NCBI GenBank assembly: GCA_036501345.1
Contig: DASYAN010000241.1
Location: forward strand, 1-22,081
From: DASYAN01 sp036501345
GTDB lineage: Bacteria; Chloroflexota; Ktedonobacteria; Ktedonobacterales; Ktedonobacteraceae
Direction of reading: 5' to 3'
DNA: 22,081 nucleotides
Positions within the stretch are counted from its first letter, which is position 1. Each line of letters starts with the position of its first letter. The notes under the pieces are model-generated. The model did no database searches. It was not told the DNA's origin and worked only from the letters and a program-made list of their open reading frames with translations. The position numbers and the translations under genes were made by a program. Positions 1-8,091 of this stretch are shown here, piece after piece.

Positions 1-5
1 ATGTC

Positions 6-1409
6 TTAGCTCACGTTTCTAGAGAGGTAAATACGTTCCATCATGTGATAGATAGATGGATCTTCTTGGGCAAGCTGTAGGACTGCTTCGTACTTGGCGT
101 ATCCTCCATCTAGTCCTTTCTCATCACGTGCTTCTCTAATAAGACGAACAGATTTTTCTCTGTTTTCAACATTTATATCGCTATTACTGGAAGTGCTGTA
201 TAAGATTACAGCTGCTTTGGTTATAATAGTATTCTGTATTTTTGCAAAATATTCTTTTGTGAGAGTTATTCTGGCAATATCTGAGGTATCTGTGTTGTTT
301 GAATGTTCAGTGTAAATACGTTCCATCATGCGATAGATAGGTAAATCTTCTTGGGCAAGCTGTAGGACTGCTTCGTACTTGGCGTATCCTCCGTCTAGTC
401 CTTTCTCATCACGTGCTTCTCTAATAAGGCGAACAGCTTTTTCTCTGTTTTCAACGTTTACCTCGCTAGACCTGGAAGTTTTGCTTAAGGTTCCAGATGC
501 TTTGGTTATAATAGTATTCTGTATTTTTGCAAAATATTCTTTTATGAGAGTTATTCTGGCAATATCTGAGGTATCTGTGTTGTTTGAATGTTCAGTGTAA
601 ATACGTTCCATCATGTGATAGATAGATGGATCTTCTTGGGCAAGATGTAGGACTGCTTCGTACTTGGCGTATCCTCCGTCTAGTCCTTTCTCATCACGTG
701 CTTCTCTAATAAGGCGAACAGCTTTTTTTCTGTTTTCAACGTTTATATCGCTAGTACTAGAAATGCTGTCTAGGTTTGCAGTTGCTTTGGTTATGATAGT
801 ATTCTGTATTTTTGCAAAATCCTCTCTTGAAATGGTAATACTGCTAAGGTCTAGTTTGTCTGAAGATGTGAGAGATGTGAGATCGGAAAGCTCTGATTGT
901 CGAGGCCTCAGTTTTTCAAGTTCTTTTTTTAGGCTGTCTGATAATTTTTCCTCTTCTTCTGCATTGTTTTCTAGAATTTCTAGCTTATCTATTAAACTCT
1001 CAGTTGCTCCCAGAAATTTCTTAAGATCTTCATCTGTAATCGTTTCCTGTTTACGTAAACTTGTAAATATATTCATTAGTGGGTCTATATCTTTCTTACT
1101 AAAGCCAACTCTCTTTGCAAAATTCTCTTCTCCCAAATCTTCTTTAAGATGTTTATAAAGTGCGTGCATTTTTCTATGTGCCGATTTAAAAATAATTTTG
1201 CACTTATCCTTGACACTACTATTATCAAGTTTAATTTTTTTCTGCCATGGAGCCTGCTCAATATCTTCTTGTCGTAGTATCCCTCTCTTTCGTTTTCCTG
1301 CAGCAAAATCAGGCGGAGAAGGAAGCCTTTCTCGTTCTTTCCCTTTTCTTGTCTGTTCCCGAATTTCCTGCCCTTCAATTCTACCTGACCTTCGTAATTC
1401 GCTATCCAT
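6..1409 (-). CDS. Unrecognised protein with three 95-residue tandem repeats
   Basis: I do not recognise the family. From the ATG at 1409 the product is 467 residues. Residues 1-60 are very basic, with KR-rich patches. A predicted helical, charged segment follows (about 130-175, rich in E, K and L, possibly coiled coil). Three 95-residue repeats then start at about 191, 286 and 381, and the last runs into the C-terminus. Each repeat carries EYFAKIQNTIITKA, then a variable stretch, then NVENREKAVRLIREARDEKG and YAKYEAVLQLAQ. No signal peptide or membrane segment is visible. The start is ambiguous: AAAGGA lies 12 bases before the ATG at 1409, and another AAAGGA lies 10 bases before a TTG at 1430, which would add 7 residues. 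The gene is AT-richer than the glycan genes to the right and sits beside IS debris, so acquisition by transfer is plausible. Function unknown; that it is a real gene is likely. Confidence 0.7.
   Translation of the reverse strand: MDSELRRSGRIEGQEIREQTRKGKERERLPSPPDFAAGKRKRGILRQEDIEQAPWQKKIKLDNSSVKDKCKIIFKSAHRKMHALYKHLKEDLGEENFAKRVGFSKKDIDPLMNIFTSLRKQETITDEDLKKFLGATESLIDKLEILENNAEEEEKLSDSLKKELEKLRPRQSELSDLTSLTSSDKLDLSSITISREDFAKIQNTIITKATANLDSISSTSDINVENRKKAVRLIREARDEKGLDGGYAKYEAVLHLAQEDPSIYHMMERIYTEHSNNTDTSDIARITLIKEYFAKIQNTIITKASGTLSKTSRSSEVNVENREKAVRLIREARDEKGLDGGYAKYEAVLQLAQEDLPIYRMMERIYTEHSNNTDTSDIARITLTKEYFAKIQNTIITKAAVILYSTSSNSDINVENREKSVRLIREARDEKGLDGGYAKYEAVLQLAQEDPSIYHMMERIYLSRNVS
31..840. 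repeat. Tandem 285 bp coding repeat, about 2.8 copies
   Basis: Units begin at 31, 316 and 601, each starting with ATACGTTCCATCATG, so the period is exactly 285 bases (95 codons). Copies 1 and 2 are near-identical over most of their length, and copy 3 matches until about 830. Differences concentrate in one internal block of roughly 45 bases, about 160-210 within copy 1 and the equivalent places in the others. The length is a multiple of three, so gain or loss of a unit keeps the frame. Confidence 0.9.
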
Positions 1410-1530
1410 CTTTTTCTGGTTTCCTTTCAAATATTCTACATCCTTTGAGAGTATTTCTTAACCCAAAAGGCCCTCTCATGAACAATCTTCTCCACTGAAG
1501 ATAGCTGATAGGAGAGGTTTTTTCCAGGGA

Positions 1531-1592
1531 CAAAGCGGCCATCTTGGGCCAAAAGCGGACATCTTGAAAGGGTAAAAGCGGACAGTTTCTGG
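1531..1592. mobile_element. IS end remnant with three ~20 bp subterminal repeats (IS21-like)
   Basis: Three spaced copies of the core AAAGCGG(A/C)CA occur at about 1532, 1552 and 1575, the first two followed by TCTTG. Multiple short direct repeats of this kind at each end are characteristic of IS21-family elements, where they bind the transposase. No istA or istB gene is present, so this is an orphan end. The outward tip is probably the ACA near 1584 (TGT on the complement). The family assignment is from the repeat pattern only. Confidence 0.45.
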
Positions 1593-1708
1593 AACAAGAG
1601 AGGACGGGTGAACAAGAGAACCTCTGTCATTTTCCAGCTATGCAATACTCTCTACCTTGCTCTGCCAAATTCAAGCAGGGGATGCTCTTCATTGAAGGGC
1701 TTTTGGGG

Positions 1709-1724
1709 GTTACGAAACGCCCTC
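1709..1724. repeat. Single copy of a 16 bp IS/MITE terminal sequence
   Basis: GTTACGAAACGCCCTC here is identical to the right terminal repeat of the MITE-like element at 9004-9197. It sits exactly where the recognisable DUF4365 coding sequence begins, so it probably marks the break point that removed the 5' part of that gene. No partner in inverted orientation was found nearby. Confidence 0.65.
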
Positions 1725-1985
1725 TATGATCTTAAGGTCAAGAACTATAATGATCTAGTAGAGAGTGACATTTGTGTGCTAATTCTTATGTGTCTTCCTC
1801 CTATGCCTGATGAATGGCTGCACCAGGATGAGGAATGTTTACAGCTTTGCAAGTGTTGCTATTACTGGCGTCCATTAGATGATATAGAGACAAGTAATCT
1901 CAATACAAAGAGGATCTTTATCCCTAAGAGTCAGGTTTTTACTGTAGAGGCCCTAACAAGGCTAGTAGATGAAGTGCAGTTATAA
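1725..1985 (+). pseudogene. 5'-truncated DUF4365-type gene remnant
   Basis: The reading frame from 1725 to the TAA at 1985 encodes about 86 residues resembling the C-terminal half of DUF4365 proteins: DLKVKNYNDL, then a hydrophobic strand ending LPPMPDEW, then an acidic linker, a Cys-rich YYWRPL segment and a hydrophilic tail. DUF4365 is a restriction-endonuclease-like domain of unknown function often found in defence or accessory islands; this is family knowledge recalled, not searched. The N-terminal half is missing, replaced at 1709-1724 by an IS terminal sequence. A GTG at 1608 could open a 125-residue ORF through this region, but its first 35 residues come from the IS-flank DNA and look unrelated. 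The next gene follows after 9 bases, as in an operon. Probably not functional. Confidence 0.6.
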
Positions 1986-1994
1986 GGCGCAATT

Positions 1995-2357
1995 ATGATA
2001 AGAAGCATACCTGCAAGTCTCTCCCTTGCTCACTTGAGCCTCGATAGTTTCATCTCCTATCTCCAATCAACTGGTTGGAGGCGTGTTGAGTATAAAGATC
2101 AGCGCAGGATCGTCTTTGCTCATGATGAAGGAGAAGGAGAAGCCCCATCTCTGGTTGCTTTACCTGCAAATGAGCAATTCAGCGATTTTTCTACTCGTAT
2201 AGCTGAGGCAATTATGCGAGTAGCTGACGTTGAGCAAATTATCCCACAAGACGTGGTTAGAAAAATCCAATCTTTAGAGAAAGAAACATCACGTTATCTC
2301 CAAAAAGCGATATTGTATCTTTCTCTAAGGGTGCCACTTTTGATGACCGAGAATTGA
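1995..2357 (+). pseudogene. Partner of the DUF4365 gene, probable 3' frameshift
   Basis: A 120-residue ORF starts at ATG 1995, with AAGG seven bases upstream and nine bases after the DUF4365 remnant, so the two formed an operon. The N-terminal 90 residues look like a genuine soluble protein (FISYLQSTGWRRVEY, then SLVALPANEQFSDFSTRIAEAI, then a helix). Near 2310, after an A5 run in CTCCAAAAAGCG, the frame turns into an unlikely hydrophobic tail. In the next frame the DNA instead reads KSDIVSFSKGATFDDREL and continues to a TAG at 2389-2391, which fits the preceding sequence better. A one-base deletion in the A run would explain this. I cannot name the family. It probably decayed together with its truncated neighbour. 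Confidence 0.5.
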
Positions 2358-2556
2358 GCTTGAAATTCTCGTCTCAGAAAGCCAACCCTTAGCCAAGGAT
2401 ACAGCACCTAATTTTTTCACTCATGATCATCTCCTTAATTCCTTATTCATACTCACAGTATATCCTATTTGAGATAGAGGCTATCACTTACATAACTCGA
2501 CTTTCCGCTGCTTCTTCGGATCGAGGCTATCAGCCAAGTTCCTTATTTTTAGACAG

Positions 2557-2622
2557 AGTTGTTTCGTTGTTTGTCTGAAAAGAAACAAGTATGGTCTAGT
2601 TGTTTCTTTTTGTTAGTGCGTG
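2557..2622 (-). repeat. Relic copy of the fic promoter/operator region
   Basis: These 66 bases align without gaps to 3948-4013, the DNA immediately upstream of fic; I count about 53 matches. All three TTGTTTC/GAAACAA half-sites are conserved in sequence and spacing (2559-2565, 2582-2588, 2600-2606). The -35 and -10 hexamers are degraded to CTAACA and CATACT, still 17 apart. No start codon lies where fic begins in the other copy. Confidence 0.75.
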
Positions 2623-2694
2623 TAGGTATTTAGGTGGCAGATCTCAATGTTATAGTTAACATATGTTGACTATCCAAGTGCTAAATAGTTATAC

Positions 2695-2724
2695 CAAAAA
2701 TTACAGCAATTAATTGCTGTAATT
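2695..2724 (-). terminator. Rho-independent terminator of fic
   Basis: A perfect 26 bp palindrome (half-site AATTACAGCAATT) occupies 2699-2724. Read on the minus strand it is followed at once by a run of T (2695-2700), the layout of an intrinsic terminator. It lies about 100 bases past the fic stop. The stem is AT-rich, so it could be a weak terminator. Confidence 0.6.
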
Positions 2725-2825
2725 CATATAATTGCCTTATTAAGATTATTTAATCCGTCAAAGTTACAAAATTCACCTTTGGAACATTTGGGACAGTTGT
2801 TACTCACTTCACAAGTGGTGAGCAA

Positions 2826-3947
2826 TTATAAGAAGATATTGAGATAGTCTCTATATACATACGATTTCTTGTATCTTTTCTCTCTATCCCGTTGTACCAA
2901 GATGCCAATATCGACAAGCTTGTTTATCAGCTTTCTTGATCCTTGCTCTGTATATGATGTCCACTCTCCAATAGTATGGACATCAACAATTGGTTGCTTA
3001 TATAAATGAATAAGTATGTCTGTGCCAATAGATGCCGATTGCCCTAGCTGCTGTATACGCTGCATATCTCTTTCTCTAAGTTCCGTAATTTTTTTCACTG
3101 TCCCAATAGCATCCGAGGCAATTGTAGCTACACCGATAAGAAAAAATTTCACCCACGGAGCAATTTCACTTTTGTTATGATAATTAGCAAGCAAAGTGAA
3201 GTATAGTTCCCTATGCTTTCTAAAGTATTCTGAGACATATAGTACGGGTTTTTCTAGCAAGCCTAGCTTATGCATATAAACAGGAATAAGTAACCTCCCT
3301 GTTCTCCCGTTTCCATCTAAAAATGGGTGAATTGTTTCAAATTGAGCATGTGCTAAGGCTACTCGTACAAGTGGTACTATAGTGTTCTCTGCATGAAGAA
3401 ACTTTTCAAAGTCGTCTAAACATCTTTCTAGCTCATTTGCAGGAGGTGGAACGTATGTAGCAGTATTAGGAGTTGCTCCTCCAATCCAATTTTGGCTAGT
3501 CCTAAACTCACCTGGACTAAATCGCTCGTCTCCTGTATCAGTTAATAAATGGCTATGCATTTCTCGTATAAGTCGTAGTGACAGAGGTAATGTGTCTAGT
3601 CGTTGTAAGCCATAGTTCAGAGCTTGTACGTATTGCTGTATCTTTTTCACATCTGCTGGTAAGTCTTCTGCAAGTTGTGCTTCATCTTCCAATGCATCAA
3701 TAAGGGTAGCTCTTGTACCCTCGATTTGGTTAGATAATGTAGCCTCTTTGCGTAAGTACATAAAGAGAAAAAAATCCAGGTCAGGCAATAATTGTGTAAT
3801 GCCATCTAGCTTTCCTAAAAGATGAGCTGCATTCGCATGAAGCACCTCTTCATCTGTATCAAACCGAAGTAGTTCTTCGGAAGGAGGAAACTCACTTGGG
3901 ATAAAGGCTTTGTATCCGGTAGGTTGTAGTATCCATGTTCCTAACAT
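2826..3947 (-). CDS. fic: Fic family protein (class II AMP-transferase) with C-terminal winged helix
   Basis: Fic enzymes transfer AMP from ATP to hydroxyl side chains of target proteins. The full catalytic motif HPFLDGNGRTGR is at residues 207-218, with the catalytic His207. An N-terminal inhibitory helix motif S72-x3-E76-G77 (in LSNQIEGT) marks class II, in which that glutamate blocks ATP binding until it is displaced. Residues 1-60 fit the Fic_N region, and residues 305-373 look like a winged helix. The 373-residue length matches the SoFic-type group. All key residues are present, so the protein should be active. The ATG at 3947 abuts the promoter/operator repeat, with only a weak Shine-Dalgarno (AAAGAAAG about 15 bases upstream). 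It is monocistronic, closed by a palindromic terminator. The native target is unknown; housekeeping regulation or a toxin-like role are both possible. Confidence 0.93.
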   Translation of the reverse strand: MLGTWILQPTGYKAFIPSEFPPSEELLRFDTDEEVLHANAAHLLGKLDGITQLLPDLDFFLFMYLRKEATLSNQIEGTRATLIDALEDEAQLAEDLPADVKKIQQYVQALNYGLQRLDTLPLSLRLIREMHSHLLTDTGDERFSPGEFRTSQNWIGGATPNTATYVPPPANELERCLDDFEKFLHAENTIVPLVRVALAHAQFETIHPFLDGNGRTGRLLIPVYMHKLGLLEKPVLYVSEYFRKHRELYFTLLANYHNKSEIAPWVKFFLIGVATIASDAIGTVKKITELRERDMQRIQQLGQSASIGTDILIHLYKQPIVDVHTIGEWTSYTEQGSRKLINKLVDIGILVQRDREKRYKKSYVYRDYLNIFL

Positions 3948-4007
3948 AGTTGTTTCGTTCTTTCTTTGAATAGAAACAAGTATAGGCTAGTTGTTTCGTT
4001 CTGTCAA
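3948..4007 (-). promoter_or_regulatory. fic promoter with three operator-like half-sites
   Basis: On the minus strand, TTGACA (4007-4002) and TATACT (3984-3979) are separated by exactly 17 bases. Three copies of GAAACAA or its complement TTGTTTC lie at 3991-3997 (inside the spacer), 3973-3979 (overlapping the -10) and 3950-3956 (just before the ATG), in alternating orientation. A repressor binding these would block the promoter. The Fic protein's own winged helix is an obvious autoregulator candidate (inference). Confidence 0.75.
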
Positions 4008-4331
4008 TGTGCTGATAAGAATGTCTTCAGCGCTATTTCTACGTTCTTGTACTAATGGTAATTGATTGACCGACATGATTGACTAGTGTATACTCCCTCT
4101 CATAAAGAAGCATGCAGGAACCAATCAGCCGCATTCTCGTTTACGATTCGCCTTCAGAATACTGCAACCACCATTGCTGGTTCATGAGCAGAATCAGAGG
4201 AAGCGTATCTATTTTCGTGTTCAGTTCCTACTTCATACATCACATTTTTGTATAAGCGCACAGGTATAGGCCAATCGAATAGGAAAATAGAAAGCTTATA
4301 ATCTATCTAGATAAGACTAGAAAGGCTCTCA
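4008..4331. other. Divergent intergenic region and long helicase leader
   Basis: Between the fic promoter and the helicase ATG no ORF is seen. Apart from the promoter at 4066-4094, the roughly 230-base leader has only a small hairpin (AACCA...TGGTT, about 4167-4183). I found no recognisable riboswitch or leader peptide. Confidence 0.5.
4066..4094 (+). promoter_or_regulatory. Promoter of the helicase gene
   Basis: TTGACC (4066-4071), a 17-base spacer and TATACT (4089-4094) form a near-consensus sigma70-type promoter. Transcription would start near 4101, giving a leader of about 230 bases before the ATG at 4332. It is divergent from the fic promoter. Confidence 0.65.
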
Positions 4332-6653
4332 ATGTCAACCACAGCATTTCCTGAATTGCAGCAGATGCTTTCTGAGATGGATCAAGCCCTTGCTGATGAA
4401 CTTGAAAAGCAACAACGCTTCAAACGGGTAAAGCATCGGGCTATCAATGGGATATTACTCACAGAAGAAAATGGACAGTATACTTATCAGTTTACGTTGG
4501 TAGAGCCTTGGGAGCTGAAAGACGATGCACGCCTGATCCTCGTGAATGAGGCTAACCAGAAAATCCGATGTGATGTTGTAACGGCTAATGGAATAGAAAT
4601 TACTATCGTATCAGATAATCCTTTGCCTCCAGACTTCTTACGCCAAGTAGATCTCTGCGATGACTCGACCGAGTTGCTGTGTCGCTTGAGAGAGGCTCTT
4701 AAAAAGGCTGATGAAGGTTCAGCTAAGCTTGGCTCAAAAAGCTTTGGTCTGCCTGAAGGTGCTATTGGCTATGAGCCTTCCACCGTCCGCTTTGGCAATA
4801 TAACGCCTCATCATAATCAGCTTCGAGCAGCAAAGATGGCTCTAGCAGGAGAAGTAACCTACATTATTGGACCACCAGGAACGGGCAAGACAGTCACCTT
4901 GGCAGCTATCGCTCTAGAATATTTATTGGCTGAACGTACTGTGCTTATTGCTGCCAATACAAATATCGCAGTTGACAACGCAGTTATGAAGCTATGTGAA
5001 CTGTGTAAGAAGAGTCAGGCACGTGATTTTCTGTCTCAAGGAAAGGTCATACGCTACGGTGCGGTTGAAAAGGAAGAGCTTAAGACAAGCCCTGACTATG
5101 AAGATGTATATCTGCCAAAGATTGCACAAAAACTAGGCCAAGAACACGATCAGCAGCGTAGGGCTTTAGAGCAGGTTATTGCTCAGATCGATATTAACCT
5201 GAGTTCCTTAAAGCAGAACCTTCAACAACGGGAGCAGGAATTTCTGACTGCTCAGGCAGAAATAGATATCCCACTAAAAGCAGTGCAACAAGAATTGGTT
5301 CCTTTGCAGCAGTCAGAAAATCAACGTATCTCGAAACTCTATGCCGACAAGGAAAGGCACTCACGAGCACGAGAGGAGGTAAAAAGAAAATTGGCAGAAG
5401 CTGGGCATCTCGTTGCTCAGTACAGCGTGCAAATTGAAGTGGCGCAAGTCAAATACTCGCTTGAACAGCAGCGCGAGAAGGAACTGCTCAATCAATTGGT
5501 AGCAGCCCGTAATATGAGTCGAGTTATGCGCCTTTTCAAGGGAGTACATCTACAACAGCTCGAGACAAAATTTGCTGAAGTAAGTTCCAATGTTCGGGAG
5601 CAAAAGCAAAAACTTGTCGATTTGCAGCACAATTTGCAACATACGCAGACGGCCTATGATACCTTTAAGCAGAAAGAGCTGCATGTTCAAATGTCTCTTC
5701 AGGAAATTGAGGATCAGCTTGCTATGCCGACCGTGCACCAGAAGAGGATTGCATATCTCAAAGAACAGGAACAGGCATATCAATCTCGACTTTCTATCCT
5801 CAAGGCCTCTCATTCTCAACAGGTGCAAGCGAATCAGCAACAACAAAGAGTGCTAGAGGATCAGCGTACACAGCACACTCAGCAACTTGCTACTATAAAC
5901 CAGAAATTGCGGCATATTGAGAAAAACATTGTAGAGAATGCAATAATAATTGGAATAACATTGAGCAAGACCTACATGCATCAGACTATTGCCGATCGGC
6001 GCTTTGATGTAGTTATCCTGGATGAGGTCTCAATGGCTTCATTGCCATCAGTATATGTGGCAACCTCGCATGCCGACCGTGCCATCGTATTAATAGGCGA
6101 TCCTCAACAATTAGCTCCAATAGCTAATGCAGAGACTCCTCTAGCAAGAAAATGGTTAAAAAATGATTTATTTGCACGTAGGGGAGTTTCATTAGATACA
6201 GCAATGCAGGGACGTATGCATAGTATGATGCTGGATGTGCAGTCTCGTATGCATCCCGCTATCTCGGCAGTAGCCAACCGCCTCGTTTATCAGAATAGGT
6301 TGAAAAATGCGCACAATATATCTCAATTGCAGACTATTGAACCATTACCGGCTTTTCCTCTTATTTTATGTGATACTCATGATGCTAGTCCAATAGCCAT
6401 GCATCCGCCAAGTGGCTCTTCCCGAAAAAACTATTATCATGCTCTCTGCTGTCTCGCAATTGCACGCCAAGTATTAAAGACATTATCTACACAGGAAAGC
6501 ATTTCAGGGCCATGTATTGGTATCGTTACACCTTATAAGGCTCAAGCTCGGTTATTACAAAGTCTCATTGCAGATGCAGGTCTACAGAAGTTGCTACAAG
6601 CTGGTACCGTTCATAAATTTCAAGGGCTAGAGTTTGGGTGGTCTCCCTCTTGA
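4332..6653 (+). pseudogene. SF1 (DNA2/NAM7-like) helicase with coiled-coil insert, C-terminus lost
   Basis: This is an ATP-dependent nucleic-acid helicase of the AAA_11/AAA_12 (UPF1-like) type. Motifs in order: Q-like region at about 158-165; Walker A GPPGTGKT 180-187; motif Ia around AANTNIAVDNAV (208-219); motif II DEVSMA 565-570; motif III GDPQQLAPI 589-597; motif IV QSRMHP 637-642; TPYKAQ 733-738; motif V TVHKFQG 759-765. Between Ia and II lies a ~280-residue Gln-rich coiled coil (about 255-535). The protein stops as GLEFGWSPS directly after motif V, so motif VI with its arginine finger is absent. The last codons come from the IS-derived element starting at 6636. The start is well supported by GAAAGG seven bases before the ATG. 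Without motif VI the enzyme is expected to be inactive. The parent may have been a repair or defence helicase; which one cannot be told. Confidence 0.8.
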
Positions 6654-7002
6654 TTGCTGTCACTTATACGCAGATCATCAAGGAGAAAACTGACGTGCGA
6701 GATGAACGCCTTGGAGGACGGTCTGAACGCGTATCCAGCCTTTCCATAAGGTCTGCCATCCTGACACTTATACATAAATCTCTTGGCAGAAATCTCCTCC
6801 GCATCATGATGCGACGGAGGCCAAAGTACCAAAAGAGGGATAGCTATCGTTGAATAAAGTGGTGAATCCGCTCTACAAGCTGCTTCCCTCAAAAAAACTG
6901 AACTTGGGAGGCAAAAATGGAGCAACTGACTTGCATCCCATGGCCTCCGACTTCTTTTTCGAGTTCAAGAAAATCCGTATAAGTGTCAGTAAATTATCAC
7001 CC
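6636..7002. mobile_element. Non-autonomous IS-derived element with imperfect terminal inverted repeats
   Basis: Left end GGGTGG...CTGTCACTTATACG (to 6670) and right end, read on the complement, GGGTGA...CTGACACTTATACG (7002 to 6976) form imperfect inverted repeats. The left arm has about 8 extra bases. A third copy, CTGACACTTATACA, lies inside at 6761 in direct orientation. A palindrome flanked by CCTCCG/CGGAGG sits at about 6796-6820. No transposase ORF exists. Both neighbouring genes lose their homology or open frame exactly at the GGGTG tips. No target duplication is visible (flanks GAGTTT and TGTTGG), which suggests a deletion beside the element. The IS family was not determined. Confidence 0.55.
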
Positions 7003-7350
7003 TGTTGGTTTCTTGCCTGCGTGACTCACAAACCTCATGAACTTCATCAGGCTACTATGAGAGCCAGCCTGCTTTCGCTGAGTCTTTGGTCGTTTGAGTC
7101 TATGATCTAATTGCAGTTTCTGTCGTATTTCCATGGTTGGCAATTGTGGAGGTGGTGGCTGATCGAACTGACCAAAGTATAGATTTTGGATATACTGGCT
7201 TGAGTTTTGCGGAAATTGTGGCCCGTTTTGTGAGTGTTGTCCTGGACTCGTGGGAAATTGTAGCAGAGTTTCTTGGCTGACCTGCGAATATTGCTCAGGA
7301 GTCTTTGGTTGTGAATACGAGTCATCCGCATCATACGGCAGATTATTCAT
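6997..7350 (-). pseudogene. Gln/Pro/Ser-rich protein, N-terminal part only
   Basis: The ATG at 7350 has an excellent Shine-Dalgarno (AAGAAAGGACG, about 6 bases upstream), so this is a true gene start. Residues 1-75 are low-complexity, rich in Gln, Ser and Pro, with a PPPPQLP patch near residue 65. A basic stretch (about 80-95) follows. The frame ends at residue 117 with PTG-stop, where the stop codon is supplied by the tip of the IS-derived element (GGGTGA at 7002-6997). Such disordered N-termini usually precede a membrane or catalytic domain in multi-domain envelope or signalling proteins; here the remainder is gone. Function cannot be assigned. Confidence 0.5.
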
Positions 7351-8091
7351 AAGCGTCCTTTCTTATACAACATACTATCCATGCATGCAGCGATACATAT
7401 GAATGAAACGAGTGAACGGGAGATAACGAGGGTAGCCAATTGGCTGGACTGGCACACAAGGGTAGGACCCCCCATCATCTGGTGGATGCACAAAGGACCC
7501 CCTTTCGCAGTCGCATAACAGGTTTTTTAGGCCTAGACGTATCCTGTAGTGGTTTAGTGCGGAGACGTCCTTTTTTCTTAGGGATTGGAAAAGGAGGTAT
7601 CGCCACATTATCTGGTGGTCGAGCTCAGAAACGTGGCCGAATTGAGCTCAAATGATAGTGCCTCCACCGTTTAAGGTGGCTCTACCTCTCCCCGAATACA
7701 ACGCGATTAATAGCCATAGCAAGACGAGGAGAAAAGACAGTCTCGCACCATTACAGGAATGAAGAGCATAAAAACCAAAAATCACACGGCGTAGCCTGAG
7801 AAGGCAATCTATGCATTCAAGAGACTTAAAAGCTCCTGACCCAATGGGAAACGGATAGACTACCCAGGAGAACTGTCCACAAAGCGGCAAACCCGGGCGT
7901 TTTTCTGCCTCATCCTGACATCAGCTTTGACATCAAAGAGCTTTTACAACAGTTTACAACGGTGTATCCCAATGAACGATCAAAGCCCTCTCGCTAAGCT
8001 CAAACTCTGCTGAGAAGCCGCCTCACCTCTCTATTGCACAGTTTCATTACTACTACTGCACAACTGCCATATCACTAACTTTTGATAATAG
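7351..8091. other. 741 bp gene-free stretch, probably decayed DNA
   Basis: No ORF with protein-like composition and a start signal was found. Minor structures are a 12 bp palindrome AGCCAATTGGCT (7434-7445) and a small CCACC...GGTGG hairpin near 7666. On the minus strand around 7500-7610 a short open stretch reads like a basic Pro/Lys-rich protein tail (PPFPIPKKKGRLR) but is interrupted by stops. It may be the remains of a gene. Confidence 0.5.

Larger units (their letters stand above)
2392..2825. other. Intergenic stretch between the DUF4365 operon and fic
   Basis: No credible ORF lies here. It holds the relic of the fic promoter region (2557-2622) and a terminator palindrome (2695-2724). 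A short imperfect hairpin (CTCAC...GTGAG) lies at about 2803-2822, right beside the fic stop codon. The words GAGGCTATCA at 2477 and 2523 are repeated. The stretch is AT-rich. Confidence 0.6.

Noticed and set aside
31..840. CRISPR array because of regular repeats
   Set aside because: Units are 285 bases long and coding with no short spacers.
94..1158. Plus-strand ORFs of 73-164 codons repeated every 285 bases
   Set aside because: They are shadows of the minus-strand repeat protein; their serine/leucine-rich composition mirrors its reverse complement.
7375..7890. Several 70-80 codon ORFs on both strands
   Set aside because: No ribosome binding sites, no family resemblance, mutual overlaps; treated as decayed sequence.
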